A DNA stretch of 64,000 nt from Kitasatospora sp. NBC_00315 (GCF_041435095.1 NZ_CP108025.1:5704001-5768000), one strand, 5' to 3'; counted from the stretch's first letter, positions 38,734-47,538 are shown. A program made the numbers and translations. Notes: generated by a model from the letters alone, not told the origin.

Positions 38734-40167
38734 TCAGCCCGAGGTCTCCGGGTGGATCTGCTCGCGGGCGGCCGCGTACTGCCCGCGCACCGCCGAGCCG
38801 ACCGGCAGGTCCTGCTCCTGGTCGGGGGTGGTGGTCACGGCGTCCGGCAGCTCCCACTGCGGGGGCTCGGCGCTCCCGGCCAGCGCCCACGCGGCCTGCC
38901 GGGCGGCGCCCCGGGCCGCGTGGTCGCCCGGGGCGGGGACGACGACGGGGACGCCGAAGAGCTGCGGGGCGATCTGCCGGACGGCGGGCAGCCGACCGGC
39001 CGCGCCGAGCAGGAACACCCGGCGGACCCCGACGCCCTTGGCCCGCAGGACGTCCAGCGCGTCCGCGATGTTGCAGAGCATGCCCTCGACCGCGGCCCGC
39101 GCCAGGTGCTGGGGCGTCATCGACTCGGCCCGCAGACCGGTCAGCGTGCCCGCCGCGTGGGGCAGTTGCGGCGTCCGCTCGCCGTCCAGGTACGGCAGCA
39201 GCACCACCCCGTACGCGCCGGGCGAGGACTGCAGGGCCAGCTCGCTGAGCCCCTCCAGATCCTGGCCGAGCATCGCGGCGGTGGAGCGCAGCACCTGGGC
39301 GGCGTTGAGCGTGCCGACCATCGGCAGGTGGTGGCCGGTGGCGTCGGCGAAGGAGGAGACGATGCCGGAGGCGTCCACCACCGCGCGGTCGTGGACCGCG
39401 AAGATCGTGCCGTTGCCGCCGATCGACACCACCGCGTCGCCGGGGCCGAGACCCAGGCCCAGCGCCGCCGCCATGTTGTCGCCGGTGCCGGCCGAGATCA
39501 GCAGGCCCTCGGGGGTGTGACCGGCCGGCTCGGCGGGGCCGAGGACGTCCGGCAGACGCAGTTCGTGGCCGAGCGCGAGCTTGACGAGATCCTGGCGGTA
39601 CTCGCCGGTGATCGGCGACCAGTAGCCGGTGCCGGAGGCGTCGCCCCGGTCGGTGGTACGCCGCTGCGGGTGGCCGAGCAGCTGCCAGACCAGCCAGTCG
39701 TGCGGCAGCAGCACCTCGGCGACCCGGCGCGCCGCGGCGGGTTCGAACTCGGCCAGCCAGCGGAGCTTGGCGATGGTGTAGGTGGAGGCCGGGACGGCCC
39801 CGATGGCCCGGGTCCAGGCGGCGGGGCCGCCCAGGGCGTCCACCAGAGCGGCGGCGGCGCCGGAGGCGCGGGGGTCGTTCCACAGAATGGCGGGGCGCAC
39901 CAGGACGCCGCCCGCGTCCAGGCCGATCATGCCGTGCTGCTGCGCGCAGACGCCGATCGCCCGGACCCCTTCCAGCAGGCCCCCGGCGGCGGCCTCGCCG
40001 AGCGAGTGCAGCCAGAGCTGCGGATCGGTCTCGGTGGCCCGGGCGTCCGGCCCCTCGGGGGCGGGGTGCGGGGCCTTGCCCGCGCGCAGCACGGCTCCGG
40101 TGTCGGCGTCGCACGCGACGATCCTGGTGCGGTTGGTCGAACTGTCTATCCCCGCGACGATGGCCAT
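38734..40167 (-). CDS. xylB: Xylulokinase (FGGY carbohydrate kinase)
   Basis: This 477-residue kinase would phosphorylate D-xylulose. The N-terminal phosphate loop is VAGIDSSTNRTRIVACDADTG. Substrate-site motifs AQQHGMIGLDAGG and AILWNDPRAS are characteristic of xylulokinases, and the catalytic Asp is in SAGTGDNMAAALGLG. The late RRVFLLGAAGRLPAVRQIAPQLFGVPV is the ATP-binding FGGY region. ATG 40167 is chosen (MAIVAGID). No xylA or sugar transporter is next to it, so the exact sugar is inferred from motifs only. Confidence 0.88.
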   Translation of the reverse strand: MAIVAGIDSSTNRTRIVACDADTGAVLRAGKAPHPAPEGPDARATETDPQLWLHSLGEAAAGGLLEGVRAIGVCAQQHGMIGLDAGGVLVRPAILWNDPRASGAAAALVDALGGPAAWTRAIGAVPASTYTIAKLRWLAEFEPAAARRVAEVLLPHDWLVWQLLGHPQRRTTDRGDASGTGYWSPITGEYRQDLVKLALGHELRLPDVLGPAEPAGHTPEGLLISAGTGDNMAAALGLGLGPGDAVVSIGGNGTIFAVHDRAVVDASGIVSSFADATGHHLPMVGTLNAAQVLRSTAAMLGQDLEGLSELALQSSPGAYGVVLLPYLDGERTPQLPHAAGTLTGLRAESMTPQHLARAAVEGMLCNIADALDVLRAKGVGVRRVFLLGAAGRLPAVRQIAPQLFGVPVVVPAPGDHAARGAARQAAWALAGSAEPPQWELPDAVTTTPDQEQDLPVGSAVRGQYAAAREQIHPETSG

Positions 40168-40297
40168 GTCGAGATCATCCCTCAGCGTGCGCCCGGACGC
40201 GGCCGGGCGGCGCAAGTGTTGCCCACTCGGTACCGGGCGGTAAGGTCCGCCCCGCCCCGGCCCGGAGGGCCGGCGCCGGGCCCGGTGCCCGCGTCAC

Positions 40298-40594
40298 TCA
40301 CGGGCGGAACGTCCCCCAACTGTCGTCCTCCAGCTGCTGGCGGTGGTTGAAGTACGGCACCCGGTCGGTCAGCGAGTTCGGCAGCCGGTCGCCGACCTTG
40401 TCCGCCACGGCCCCCGCCGCCTTGCCGGCCGCGGCGCCGGCCTGGTGTTTGGCCTTGTCGGCGGCGCTCTGCACCTTGGGGTTCTGCGCCACCCGCCGGG
40501 TGGCGCTCGCGATCTGCTCGTACCGCTGCCGGCCGGCCTTGGTGCCAAGGACGTACCCGGCCGCGAGCCCCACGACGAAACTCAGCTTCCACAT
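40298..40594 (-). CDS. YtxH-like small membrane protein
   Basis: This 98-residue protein has one N-terminal membrane segment (LSFVVGLAAGYVLGTKAGRQRYEQI), then a long amphipathic helix rich in Ala, Lys and Gln (VQSAADKAKHQAGAAAGKAAGAVADKVGDRL). This is the shape of YtxH-domain proteins, whose role in actinobacteria is unclear. ATG 40594 has a purine-rich GGAACGAG upstream. It is a single gene between xylB and the tRNA-Asn pair. Confidence 0.8.
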   Translation of the reverse strand: MWKLSFVVGLAAGYVLGTKAGRQRYEQIASATRRVAQNPKVQSAADKAKHQAGAAAGKAAGAVADKVGDRLPNSLTDRVPYFNHRQQLEDDSWGTFRP

Positions 40595-40837
40595 ACTCGT
40601 TCCTACCCTTCCTCGCGAACTGTGCCGCAGTGCCCTACCCGCCGTTCGCGGGGGCGAATCGTCCGTGTCCTCAGCATCCCCGGCGCGCGGGCCGCCCGCG
40701 CGCCGGGCGCGCCGGGCGGGGGCCCCGGGCCGGTACGCGGAAAGCGATTGGCGGACCACCCCCCTGAGTGCGCTAATGTATGACCCGCAGCGAGCGCCGA
40801 CGGACCGGGACGACCGGAACGGCGGCGGACAGCTCAA

Positions 40838-40910
40838 TCCCGCATAGCTCAATTGGCAGAGCAGCCGGCTGTTAACCGGCAGGTTTTTGGTTCGAGTCCA
40901 AATGCGGGAG
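40838..40910 (+). tRNA. tRNA-Asn (GTT), first copy
   Basis: A 73-nt cloverleaf: acceptor arms TCCCGCA / TGCGGGA with discriminator G, a D-loop with TAGCTCAATTGGCAGAGCA, anticodon stem GCCGGCTGTTAACCGGC with anticodon GTT, and T-loop GGTTCGAGTCC. No CCA is encoded. Confidence 0.95.
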
Positions 40911-40968
40911 CTCAGGTAGCCTGGTCCGAGTGGCCGGTCGTCCTGGCCCAGCAGTTCCGCAGGTGCAA

Positions 40969-41041
40969 TCCCGCATAGCTCAATTGGCAGAGCAGCCGGC
41001 TGTTAACCGGCAGGTTTTTGGTTCGAGTCCAAATGCGGGAG
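40969..41041 (+). tRNA. tRNA-Asn (GTT), second identical copy
   Basis: Identical over all 73 nt to the copy at 40838, 58 bp downstream, and likely in the same transcript. Identity ends about 3 nt outside the tRNA on each side. A GC-rich hairpin (CCCCCCGG ... CCGGGGGG, about 41081-41102) behind it may terminate transcription. Confidence 0.95.
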
Positions 41042-41190
41042 CTTCACCGGGTCCGTCCCGGTGTGTGCTCAGAGCGAAGGCCCCCCGGTCAGCCCGGGGG
41101 GCCTTCGTGTTACCGGGTCTTCGTGTTACCGGGTCTTCGTGAGGCCGGGCCTTGGCGGCGCCGGGCCACCCCGACCACCCGGCGCCCCGT

Positions 41191-41970
41191 TTACCCGGCC
41201 GCCCGGTGGTAGAGCTGGGTGACCCGGTCGTCGAAGGTGATGCTGTACGAGACGCGGTCGGTGTCCCCGCCCTCCTGGTAGCCGCCGATGACACCGACCA
41301 CCTGGCCGTCGGAGGTCACCCAGGGGCTGCCGCTGGTGCCGTTGGCGTAGCCGTCGCAGTCGAAGCGCTCCTGGGTGGGGCTCTGCGAGGCCGTCCGGGC
41401 GGAGCAGGTGATCGGTTCCTCGGCCGCGTACGGGTAGCCGGTCACCGAGACCGCCACCCCGAAGCCGTCGGTGCCGCCCAGGGCGTTCGCCCCCACCACG
41501 TCCTCGATCTGCCGGCCGCCCACCGGCCGCACGGTGACGAACGCCACGTCGTACTCCGGGTCCAGGTCCTCCGTCCAGCGCCGGTCGACCGTCACCGCGT
41601 CGACCGGCCAGCTGCCGTAGGGGGCGAGGCCCTTGCGGTAGCCGGGGGTGAAGACCAGGTCCTCCGGCGGTCCGCCCTGCCCGTCGTCCACGCAGTGGGC
41701 CGCGGTGACCAGCAGGTCGCGGCGGGTGCTGTGCACCACGCTGGCCGTGCACGCCCGGGGGCCCTGCGCGGTGCCGACGGAGAGGGTGCCGATGCGGTCG
41801 CCCGCGGCGTCCCGGGGCATGGTACGGGCGCTGGGAGCGGGCGGCGGCTGCTCGCCCTCGCCTCCGCAGGCGGCGGCCGTCAGCACCACGGCGGCCAGCA
41901 GCAGGGCGGGTGTGTGGGCCGGCCGCCACAGGGCGGTCGGCCGTCCGGGCCGGTCCGGTCCGGGCGCCAT
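41191..41970 (-). CDS. Trypsin-like serine protease, exported lipoprotein (copy 1)
   Basis: This 259-residue chymotrypsin-fold protease has the triad H92 (LLVTAAHCVDD), D141 (EYDVAFVTV) and S215 (YANGTSGSPWVT). The N-terminus is a signal with a likely lipidated Cys35 (VVLTAAACGG). The C-terminal VVGVIGGYQEGGDT is shared with the neighbouring paralogue. ATG 41970 has GGAG upstream. It should act outside the membrane; the substrate is unknown. Confidence 0.85.
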   Translation of the reverse strand: MAPGPDRPGRPTALWRPAHTPALLLAAVVLTAAACGGEGEQPPPAPSARTMPRDAAGDRIGTLSVGTAQGPRACTASVVHSTRRDLLVTAAHCVDDGQGGPPEDLVFTPGYRKGLAPYGSWPVDAVTVDRRWTEDLDPEYDVAFVTVRPVGGRQIEDVVGANALGGTDGFGVAVSVTGYPYAAEEPITCSARTASQSPTQERFDCDGYANGTSGSPWVTSDGQVVGVIGGYQEGGDTDRVSYSITFDDRVTQLYHRAAG

Positions 41971-42034
41971 CGGGACTCCGTCTCTCGTCCGCGTGCGGGG
42001 CACGCATCGGCTGTACGGGCGCGGGGTGACTCTC

Positions 42035-42092
42035 GTGCGGGTGCGGGTGCGGGTGCGGGTGCGGGTGCGGGTGCGGGTGCGGGTGCGGGTGC
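42035..42092. repeat. GTGCGG hexamer array between two protease genes
   Basis: Nine perfect GTGCGG units run from 42035 to 42088 with a partial tenth. The array lies about 65 bp upstream of the start of protease copy 1 (minus strand, ATG 41970), between the two protease genes. On the minus strand it reads CCGCAC repeats and could place the promoter at variable distance. Confidence 0.85.
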
Positions 42093-42234
42093 TCGGGGTG
42101 GGGTCGGGCGCGGGGCGGGGTGGGGTCGGGCGCGGGTTCCGGGCCGAGGGCCGGCCCCCGGGCCGGTGTGCGCCGGTGCGTCCCCGAGGAAGATCTACCA
42201 GGCCGGCCCGGGGTGGCGCCACCGCCACGGCCGG

Positions 42235-43140
42235 TCAGCCGGTCGCCCGGTCGTACAGGGCCTGGACGCCGTCCCCGAAGTAGCAGGTGTACGAGATGTC
42301 GGGGGTGTCGCCGCCCTCCTGGTAGCCGCCGATCACGCCGACCACGGTGCCCGTCCGGGTGGTCGGGTCGAAGTCCGTCACCCAGGGGCTGCCGCTGGTG
42401 CCGCCGGTGTAGTCCGGACAGTCGATCCGCAGCTGGGTCGGGCTCTGTTCGGCGGTGGTGTTGGCGCAGGTGATCGGGACGTCTCCGCTGCTCGGATAGC
42501 CCGTCACCTTCACCGGCAGTTCGTACCCCTGGTCGACGCCGAGCCGGTTGGCGCCCAGTACCTGCTGCACCTGCTGCCCGTTCTGCGCCTGGACGACCGC
42601 GAAGGCGACGTCCATGTCGGGGTCGGCGGAGTCCTGCCAGCTCCGGTCGACGGTCACCGAGAGCAGCGGCCACACGCCGCTCGGTGTGTCGCCGGCCCGG
42701 TAGCCGGGGGCGAACACCAGGTCGCTGCGCTGTCCCAGCCCGGGGTCGTAGACGCAGTGCGCGGCCGTCACGATCAGGTTCAGCCCGGCGCTGTCCACGA
42801 CGCTCGCGGTGCAGAAGTGGTCGCCGCCCGCGTTGTGCGTGAAGACGGCGCCGACCAGGCCGTTCAGGACGGTGGGATCGGCCGTTCGCGTGGTCCCGGG
42901 ATGCTCGGCCACAGCGGCGCGGATGCGGTCCCTGGACCAGCCGTGCCCACCCCCTGCCCCGCTCGGCGCGGAGCCCTGCGACCGCCCGGCTCCCGAGGAG
43001 GACGCGGACCCGCCCGGCGTCCCCGTACCGCCCGTGCCGCCCGTGCCGCCAGACTCGCAGGCCGCGCAGCCGAGGGCGAGGGCGAGGGCGAGGGGAAACG
43101 CGAGGGTGAGGGCCCCGACGGACGGCTCACGCATCGTCAT
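42235..43140 (-). CDS. Trypsin-like serine protease, exported lipoprotein (copy 2)
   Basis: This 301-residue paralogue of the downstream gene has the triad H128 (LIVTAAHCVYD), D177 (DMDVAFAVV) and S251 (YTGGTSGSPWVT). The signal region LTLAFPLALALALGCAAC offers Cys25 or Cys28 for lipidation. A Gly/Ser/Thr-rich linker (about residues 29-66) separates it from the catalytic domain. ATG 43140 follows GGAGGGG. Both copies share the segment ITC...QSPTQ and the C-terminal VVGVIGGYQEGGDT, so they arose by tandem duplication. Confidence 0.85.
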   Translation of the reverse strand: MTMREPSVGALTLAFPLALALALGCAACESGGTGGTGGTGTPGGSASSSGAGRSQGSAPSGAGGGHGWSRDRIRAAVAEHPGTTRTADPTVLNGLVGAVFTHNAGGDHFCTASVVDSAGLNLIVTAAHCVYDPGLGQRSDLVFAPGYRAGDTPSGVWPLLSVTVDRSWQDSADPDMDVAFAVVQAQNGQQVQQVLGANRLGVDQGYELPVKVTGYPSSGDVPITCANTTAEQSPTQLRIDCPDYTGGTSGSPWVTDFDPTTRTGTVVGVIGGYQEGGDTPDISYTCYFGDGVQALYDRATG

Positions 43141-43380
43141 CCGGCACCGCCCCTCCGCCGCACCGCGCCGGCCGCCACCGCGCCCGCCGTCGGCTCCACG
43201 CTCGGGCCGGGAGACCCGTGCCGCCACCAGGATTCGCCCGGACGGGGAGGGGGGCGGACTCGAACACCCGTGCGCGCCCCCGGCGCGCACCACGAGTGAT
43301 CGACCGGCTATGCTGCCCGGGACGGCCTTCCGGGGCCGTCTGCTGCTGCCCCGGAGCACCATCGACGGGCACGGCGAACC

Positions 43381-43454
<74 letters not shown>

Positions 43455-43626
43455 CACTGAAGCGTGACGGACCGTTCGACGTGATGCCGGGTTGACCTGC
43501 GAAAACGCCGGGTTGCACGCTGGCACTCTAGCCGCCGAGCAGGCCCGCCGGGGTTGCGACACTCCGGGATCGGTCCCGCCGGTGGACATGGACCGGACAC
43601 GGCGCCGCAGGGCGGACGCGAGCCGG

Positions 43627-43655
43627 CGTCCGGCCGGGAGGCGCCCGGCCGGACG
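43627..43655. terminator. Terminator hairpin between tRNA and lipoprotein gene
   Basis: Perfect 12-bp arms CGTCCGGCCGGG (43627-43638) and CCCGGCCGGACG (43644-43655) have a 5-nt loop. It lies just behind the lipoprotein stop (minus strand, 43680) and about 170 bp behind the tRNA. Confidence 0.6.
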
Positions 43656-43679
43656 TGTTCGGAGTCGGGCCGGGGCCGG

Positions 43680-44294
43680 TCAGAAGTCCGCGTACTCGCG
43701 GATCGCGGTGATCTTGCCGCCGGCGTCGAGGGTGATCTGGTAGGCCCCCGAGCCGCAGCCGAGGTGGTCGGCGGTGTCGTCCGCGCAACGCACGATCCGT
43801 TCGGTCAGCTTGGCGAGCGAGATCGCCTGCGGCTGCAGGTCCACCGCCACCTCGGCCTTGGCACCGGCGGCGAAGGTGTAGGACTTCTCCGCGCCGTTCG
43901 GCCACCAGCCGAAGTCGGGCTGGGTGCACTCCAGCAGGGCGTCCTTCGCGGAGATCGCGGTCGCCGTGGTGCGCGTGGTCGGGAGGATGTTCCGGTGGCC
44001 CGCCGCCAGCGGCTTGCCGGTGGCTCCGCAGCCGTCCTTCTGGACCCCGGTCGGCGTGGCCGCGCCGCTCGCCCCGCCGGTGGCCGGCTTGCTGCTCGCC
44101 GGGGCCGGGGCCGGGGCCGGCGCCGTGGTCGCAGCGGTCTCCGGGGCGGCGCCGGCGTCGGTGGCCGCGGGGGCGGGCGCGGCCTGCGTACCGGCGGTGG
44201 CCGGGCCCGCGTTGTCGGTGTCGTTGTTGCACGCGGTCAGGGTGAGGGCGGCCGCGGCGGCGGCGACGGCCCAGAGAACTCGACGAGATGACAC
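43680..44294 (-). CDS. Exported lipoprotein, function unknown
   Basis: This 204-residue protein starts at GTG 44294 (VSSRRVLWAVAAAAAALTLTACNN) with a clear lipobox LTAC. An Ala/Pro/Thr-rich linker of about 60 residues leads to a C-terminal domain: GCGATGKPLAAGHRNILPTTRTTATAISAKDALLECTQPDFGWWPNGAEKSYTFAAGAKAEVAVDLQPQ. I do not recognise this domain; its short strands and Cys residues suggest a small extracellular fold. It is a single gene with a strong terminator behind it. Confidence 0.75.
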   Translation of the reverse strand: MSSRRVLWAVAAAAAALTLTACNNDTDNAGPATAGTQAAPAPAATDAGAAPETAATTAPAPAPAPASSKPATGGASGAATPTGVQKDGCGATGKPLAAGHRNILPTTRTTATAISAKDALLECTQPDFGWWPNGAEKSYTFAAGAKAEVAVDLQPQAISLAKLTERIVRCADDTADHLGCGSGAYQITLDAGGKITAIREYADF

Positions 44295-44474
44295 GGTTGT
44301 TGATCCCCCGGAGGTGACACGTTTCGGATGCTCCGAACTGACGATCGGACAGACTACCGCCGGGCCGGAGCATGTCACCTCCGGGGCACGGTCCGGTACG
44401 TGATCCGGACACCGGCCGGCCCCGCGCGGGGCCGGCCGCCGCGGACCGCAGGGCCCGCGGCGGCACCCGTGGGC

Positions 44475-45581
44475 CTACTCCACGCCGTTGCGCCGGTAGG
44501 GGTGGTAGCTGGTGTCGCCGTGGAAGTACGGGTACGGGATCACGTGCGAGACGCAGCCGGCCGAGCCGCTGTCCTCGATGCCGATGTACTCGGTGTGCGC
44601 GGCGTTCGCCCAGCCGCCGAAGATCAGCGTGTGGTCACCGGCGATCATCGCGTCGCCGGGCCGGAGGTCGCCCTTGCCGATCTGGTGCGAGACGCTGGGC
44701 TTCATCAGACCGTAGGTGTCCAGGCCCGGCCCGGGCAGGCCCCAGGCGCAGGAGACGAGGCCGGAGCAGTCGACGCGGTAGCCGTTCGTCTCGGCGCTCT
44801 GGCTGTAGCCGAGCTTGTGCTCGGCGCGCTCCAGCGCCCGCTCGACGATCCCCTTGCGGTCGTCCGAGAGCCCGTCGAGGTTGGGCGCCTTGATGACGCC
44901 GTCGCCGTGGCCGTTCGTCCGGTGCGGGTGGTGCTTCGAGGGCCAGTCCTCCCAGCCCTTGGCGCCGTACAGGTACTTGGTGCTCCAGTCGCCCCTGCTG
45001 AGGTCCTTGAGGTGACCGCCGTCGTGCTTGCCACCGGGAGCGCCTGCGTCGCCGCTGCCACCGCCGCTGCCACCGCTGCCGCCACTTCCACCGCCGCCGT
45101 CGTCGCCGGAGTGCGAACCGCCGCCGCCGCCGCTTCCGCCGCCGCCGTGCTTGCCGCCGCCGCCCGGACCGGGAGCGGGCGCGGGGGGTGCGGGCTTGGG
45201 GGGTGTGGGCGCGGTCACCGGCGGCTTGGGCTTCAGCGACTCCACGATCTTGCGCTCGATCGCCTCGTACTCGCTGATCACGGCCTTGATCTTCTGGGCG
45301 TCCGCGGCCAGCTCGGAGGTCAGCTGCTGCTTGGCCTGGGCCAGCGCGCCGGCCTCGGAGGCGATCTTCTTGGCGTCCTTCATGACCTCCAGCGCCGCCC
45401 CGAATCCGGGCAGGCCGGCGAAGGCGCTGGCCGCGAGGTCGACCTCGGTGGCCCGGACGACGGCGGCCTTGATCTGGTCGAGCTTCTTGGTCATCTCGCC
45501 CATGCGTTCACTGACGTTCTGCCAGTCCTGCTGGATCTTGCCGATTTCCATCATCTGGTAGCCGAACTGATCGCTGGCCAT
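44475..45581 (-). CDS. NlpC/P60 protein with helical N-terminus, likely type VII secretion substrate
   Basis: This 368-residue protein has no signal peptide. Residues 1-115 are helical and coiled-coil-like (MMEIGKIQQDWQNVSERMGEMTKKLDQIKAAVV), resembling ESX/WXG-type secretion domains. Residues about 125-190 form a Pro- then Gly/Ser-rich linker. The C-terminus is an NlpC/P60 peptidase-like domain with catalytic Cys near 272 (YRVDCSGLVSCAW) and His near 314 (AGDHTLIFGGW). It probably cleaves peptidoglycan peptides or is an anti-bacterial effector. It lies 120 bp downstream of a WXG100 gene. Confidence 0.82.
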   Translation of the reverse strand: MASDQFGYQMMEIGKIQQDWQNVSERMGEMTKKLDQIKAAVVRATEVDLAASAFAGLPGFGAALEVMKDAKKIASEAGALAQAKQQLTSELAADAQKIKAVISEYEAIERKIVESLKPKPPVTAPTPPKPAPPAPAPGPGGGGKHGGGGSGGGGGSHSGDDGGGGSGGSGGSGGGSGDAGAPGGKHDGGHLKDLSRGDWSTKYLYGAKGWEDWPSKHHPHRTNGHGDGVIKAPNLDGLSDDRKGIVERALERAEHKLGYSQSAETNGYRVDCSGLVSCAWGLPGPGLDTYGLMKPSVSHQIGKGDLRPGDAMIAGDHTLIFGGWANAAHTEYIGIEDSGSAGCVSHVIPYPYFHGDTSYHPYRRNGVE

Positions 45582-45701
45582 GTCGTTCGATCCCCCTGGT
45601 TCTCGTGCGGTGGTCCTGCGGTGCGCCGGGGCGGGCAGGCCCGCGGACGTCGCGGTGGCGCCGCTCCGGCTGTCGTGGGCGGCGCGAAGGTGCCGGTCCG
45701 G

Positions 45702-46031
45702 TCAGAAGACGTTGTTGAGACGCTCGACCGACTTGCCCAGCTCCGCGAGGTGGTCGCTCACGGCTCCGAGCTCGCGGACCCGCCCGTGGGCGTGGCTGAC
45801 GAAGGCGTCCGCCGCCGGACCGTGCCAGGTCAGCTGACCGAGCGCGGTGTTGATGTCCTTGCTCAGGGTGTCGACCTGCTTGGCGAGTTCGGCGAGTTCC
45901 TGGGCGATCTGGTGCAGGTCGCCCTCGCCGAACATCTCGTTCAGGGCCCAGTGCGCGATCTCGGCGGGTGCCATGACCACGTCTTTGACGACCTCGGTCG
46001 CACCGTCCCATGCCTTGCTGATGAAGTTCAT
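45702..46031 (-). CDS. WXG100-family (ESAT-6-like) protein
   Basis: This 109-residue protein is two long helices joined by a W-x-G turn (GQLTWHGPAADAFVSH), the WXG100 hallmark. Flanking helices are DLHQIAQELAELAKQVDTLSKDINTAL and RVRELGAVSDHLAELGKSVERLNNVF. WXG100 proteins are small type VII secretion substrates or partners. ATG 46031 follows GGGAGCGGGA. It is upstream of the NlpC/P60 gene, which has a helical N-terminus of its own, so the two may be secreted as a complex. No type VII machinery gene is in the window. An AT-rich promoter-like stretch lies at 46055-46075. Confidence 0.85.
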   Translation of the reverse strand: MNFISKAWDGATEVVKDVVMAPAEIAHWALNEMFGEGDLHQIAQELAELAKQVDTLSKDINTALGQLTWHGPAADAFVSHAHGRVRELGAVSDHLAELGKSVERLNNVF

Positions 46032-46291
46032 TCCCGCTCCCCCGTGCACCAGCCATATATGATAATCGGTCAAAAGGCTAGCGGACGTCCTGCCCCACGG
46101 GGAGACCCGGTCCCGCCCCGGCTGCGGCCGGGGGCGCCCGGGAGTGCTCCGCGACGGCCGCCCCGGGCCGGGTGTCCGGGGCCCGTACCCGGCGCCCCGC
46201 CCGCCCGGAGGCAGCGGGGAGTGGGCGGCCCTCGCGGCTCGCCGGATGCGCGACGGGCCGTCCCGTCGGCCCGTCGCGCATAGTGGGAGCC

Positions 46292-47395
46292 ATGGAACCA
46301 GGCCCCCGCGAGGCTCTCCGCAGGCCGCTCGCCCGGCGGGCGGTGCTGCTCGGCGGTGTCGGCGCGCTGCTGGGAGCGGCCGGCTGCGGCGGACACGGCG
46401 CCGACGCGGGCGCCTCACCCGGCGGTACGGCGGGTGCGACCACGCCGACGCCCGCGTCCGCACCCGGCTCCCCGCCCGCGTCCGCACCCGGCTCCCCGCC
46501 CGGGGCGTCCACCGCAGGCGCCTCCCCGCCCGCCACGGCGTCGTCCGCCGCGCCCGGGGCGCTGCCGGCGACCACCCCGTGGCTCCCGGGCGCCGGTGAG
46601 GTGGAGCCGGACGTCAAACTGCGCGCCGTCCAGCTCGTCGAGGCACTGGGGGCCTGGCCCGACGGCGGCGAGGGTGTGCAGGTGGCCCGCGCCCGCGTGA
46701 CCGCGCTGGGGCTCGACCCGGCGTTGGCCGACCAGGCGGGCGCGCTGCTGCCGGCCGCCGAGCGGGCGGCCCTCCAGGTGCTCGACGCCCAGTACGGCGG
46801 GATCCTGGCGAGCAGCGCCAGCGTCCTGGTGGTCTGCCGTCAGTGGACGGCGGCGGCCGACGGGGGCGTGACGGCGGGCGGCACCACCGCCGACGTACGG
46901 CTCGCCCGTGCGTCGCCCCGCTGGACGGTGACCGCCCTGCACCCGGCCGAGCCCGGTCCGCCGGCCGGCACGCTCTCGCCCGCGGCCCGGGCCGTCCTGG
47001 CCGAGGGGCGGATCGTGCTGCCGCCCGCCGCGCTGGCCGACGTGAGCGCCGGATCCGTCCACGACAGCGTGCTGGAGGCGATGCTCACGCTGGCGCGGAC
47101 GTACACCTACCAGGTCAGTGTGATCCGCTCCGGGCACCCGCTGGACGTCTTCGGGACGACCCGCCCGAGCGACCATCCGCCGGGCCGGGCGTTCGACGTC
47201 TGGCAGATCGACGGCCACGCCGTGGTCGACCCGGCCACCGACCGCGCGCTGGTCGACGGCTTCATGCGGGCGGCCGCCGCGGCGGGCTCGTACAACGTCG
47301 GGGGCCCGCGGCAGCTCGGCGGGGGCGCGACGGCCAACCAGTTCTTCTCGGACGACACCCACCACGACCACGTGCACGCGGGCTTCCGCACCTGA
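46292..47395 (+). CDS. Exported lipoprotein with M15-like metallopeptidase C-terminus
   Basis: This 367-residue protein has a twin-arginine-like signal (LRRPLARRAVLLGGVGALLGAAGC) with lipobox GAAGC and a long Ala/Pro/Ser linker. A middle domain precedes a C-terminal domain with M15/hedgehog-type zinc ligands: SDHPPGRAFDVWQI and THHDHVHAGF. That pattern is seen in D-Ala-D-Ala carboxypeptidase-like and related folds, so peptidoglycan is a plausible substrate, but activity is unproven. ATG 46292 follows GTGGGAG. Confidence 0.72.
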   Translation: MEPGPREALRRPLARRAVLLGGVGALLGAAGCGGHGADAGASPGGTAGATTPTPASAPGSPPASAPGSPPGASTAGASPPATASSAAPGALPATTPWLPGAGEVEPDVKLRAVQLVEALGAWPDGGEGVQVARARVTALGLDPALADQAGALLPAAERAALQVLDAQYGGILASSASVLVVCRQWTAAADGGVTAGGTTADVRLARASPRWTVTALHPAEPGPPAGTLSPAARAVLAEGRIVLPPAALADVSAGSVHDSVLEAMLTLARTYTYQVSVIRSGHPLDVFGTTRPSDHPPGRAFDVWQIDGHAVVDPATDRALVDGFMRAAAAAGSYNVGGPRQLGGGATANQFFSDDTHHDHVHAGFRT

Positions 47396-47438
47396 CGGCC
47401 TGCCGCTCCCGGAGCGGCGAGCCCCGGACCGCCCTGCC

Positions 47439-47498
47439 ACCCCCGGTCCGGCGACCCCCGGTTCTGCGACCCCCGGTTCTGCGACCCCCGGTCCGGCG
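47439..47498. repeat. 15-bp tandem repeat, four copies
   Basis: Units ACCCCCGGTCCGGCG, ACCCCCGGTTCTGCG (twice) and ACCCCCGGTCCGGCG begin at 47439, 47454, 47469 and 47484. The array lies between the M15-like gene and the PLP enzyme gene. Confidence 0.8.
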
Positions 47499-47538
47499 GG
47501 CCCCGTCCGGCCCGGTCCGGGCGCTCTAGGCTGGCCCG

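Noticed and set aside
40930-41294. Open frames across the second tRNA-Asn gene
   Set aside because: They read through a complete tRNA cloverleaf and lack coding features.
45508-46056. A 182-codon minus-strand frame spanning the WXG100 gene
   Set aside because: It is out of frame with the WXG100 protein, which has a proper start, ribosome-binding site and W-x-G motif.
44475-47395. Exported-protein cluster as a prophage lysis cassette
   Set aside because: No holin, tail or integrase genes are present, and signals and linkers are of cellular lipoprotein or type VII type.
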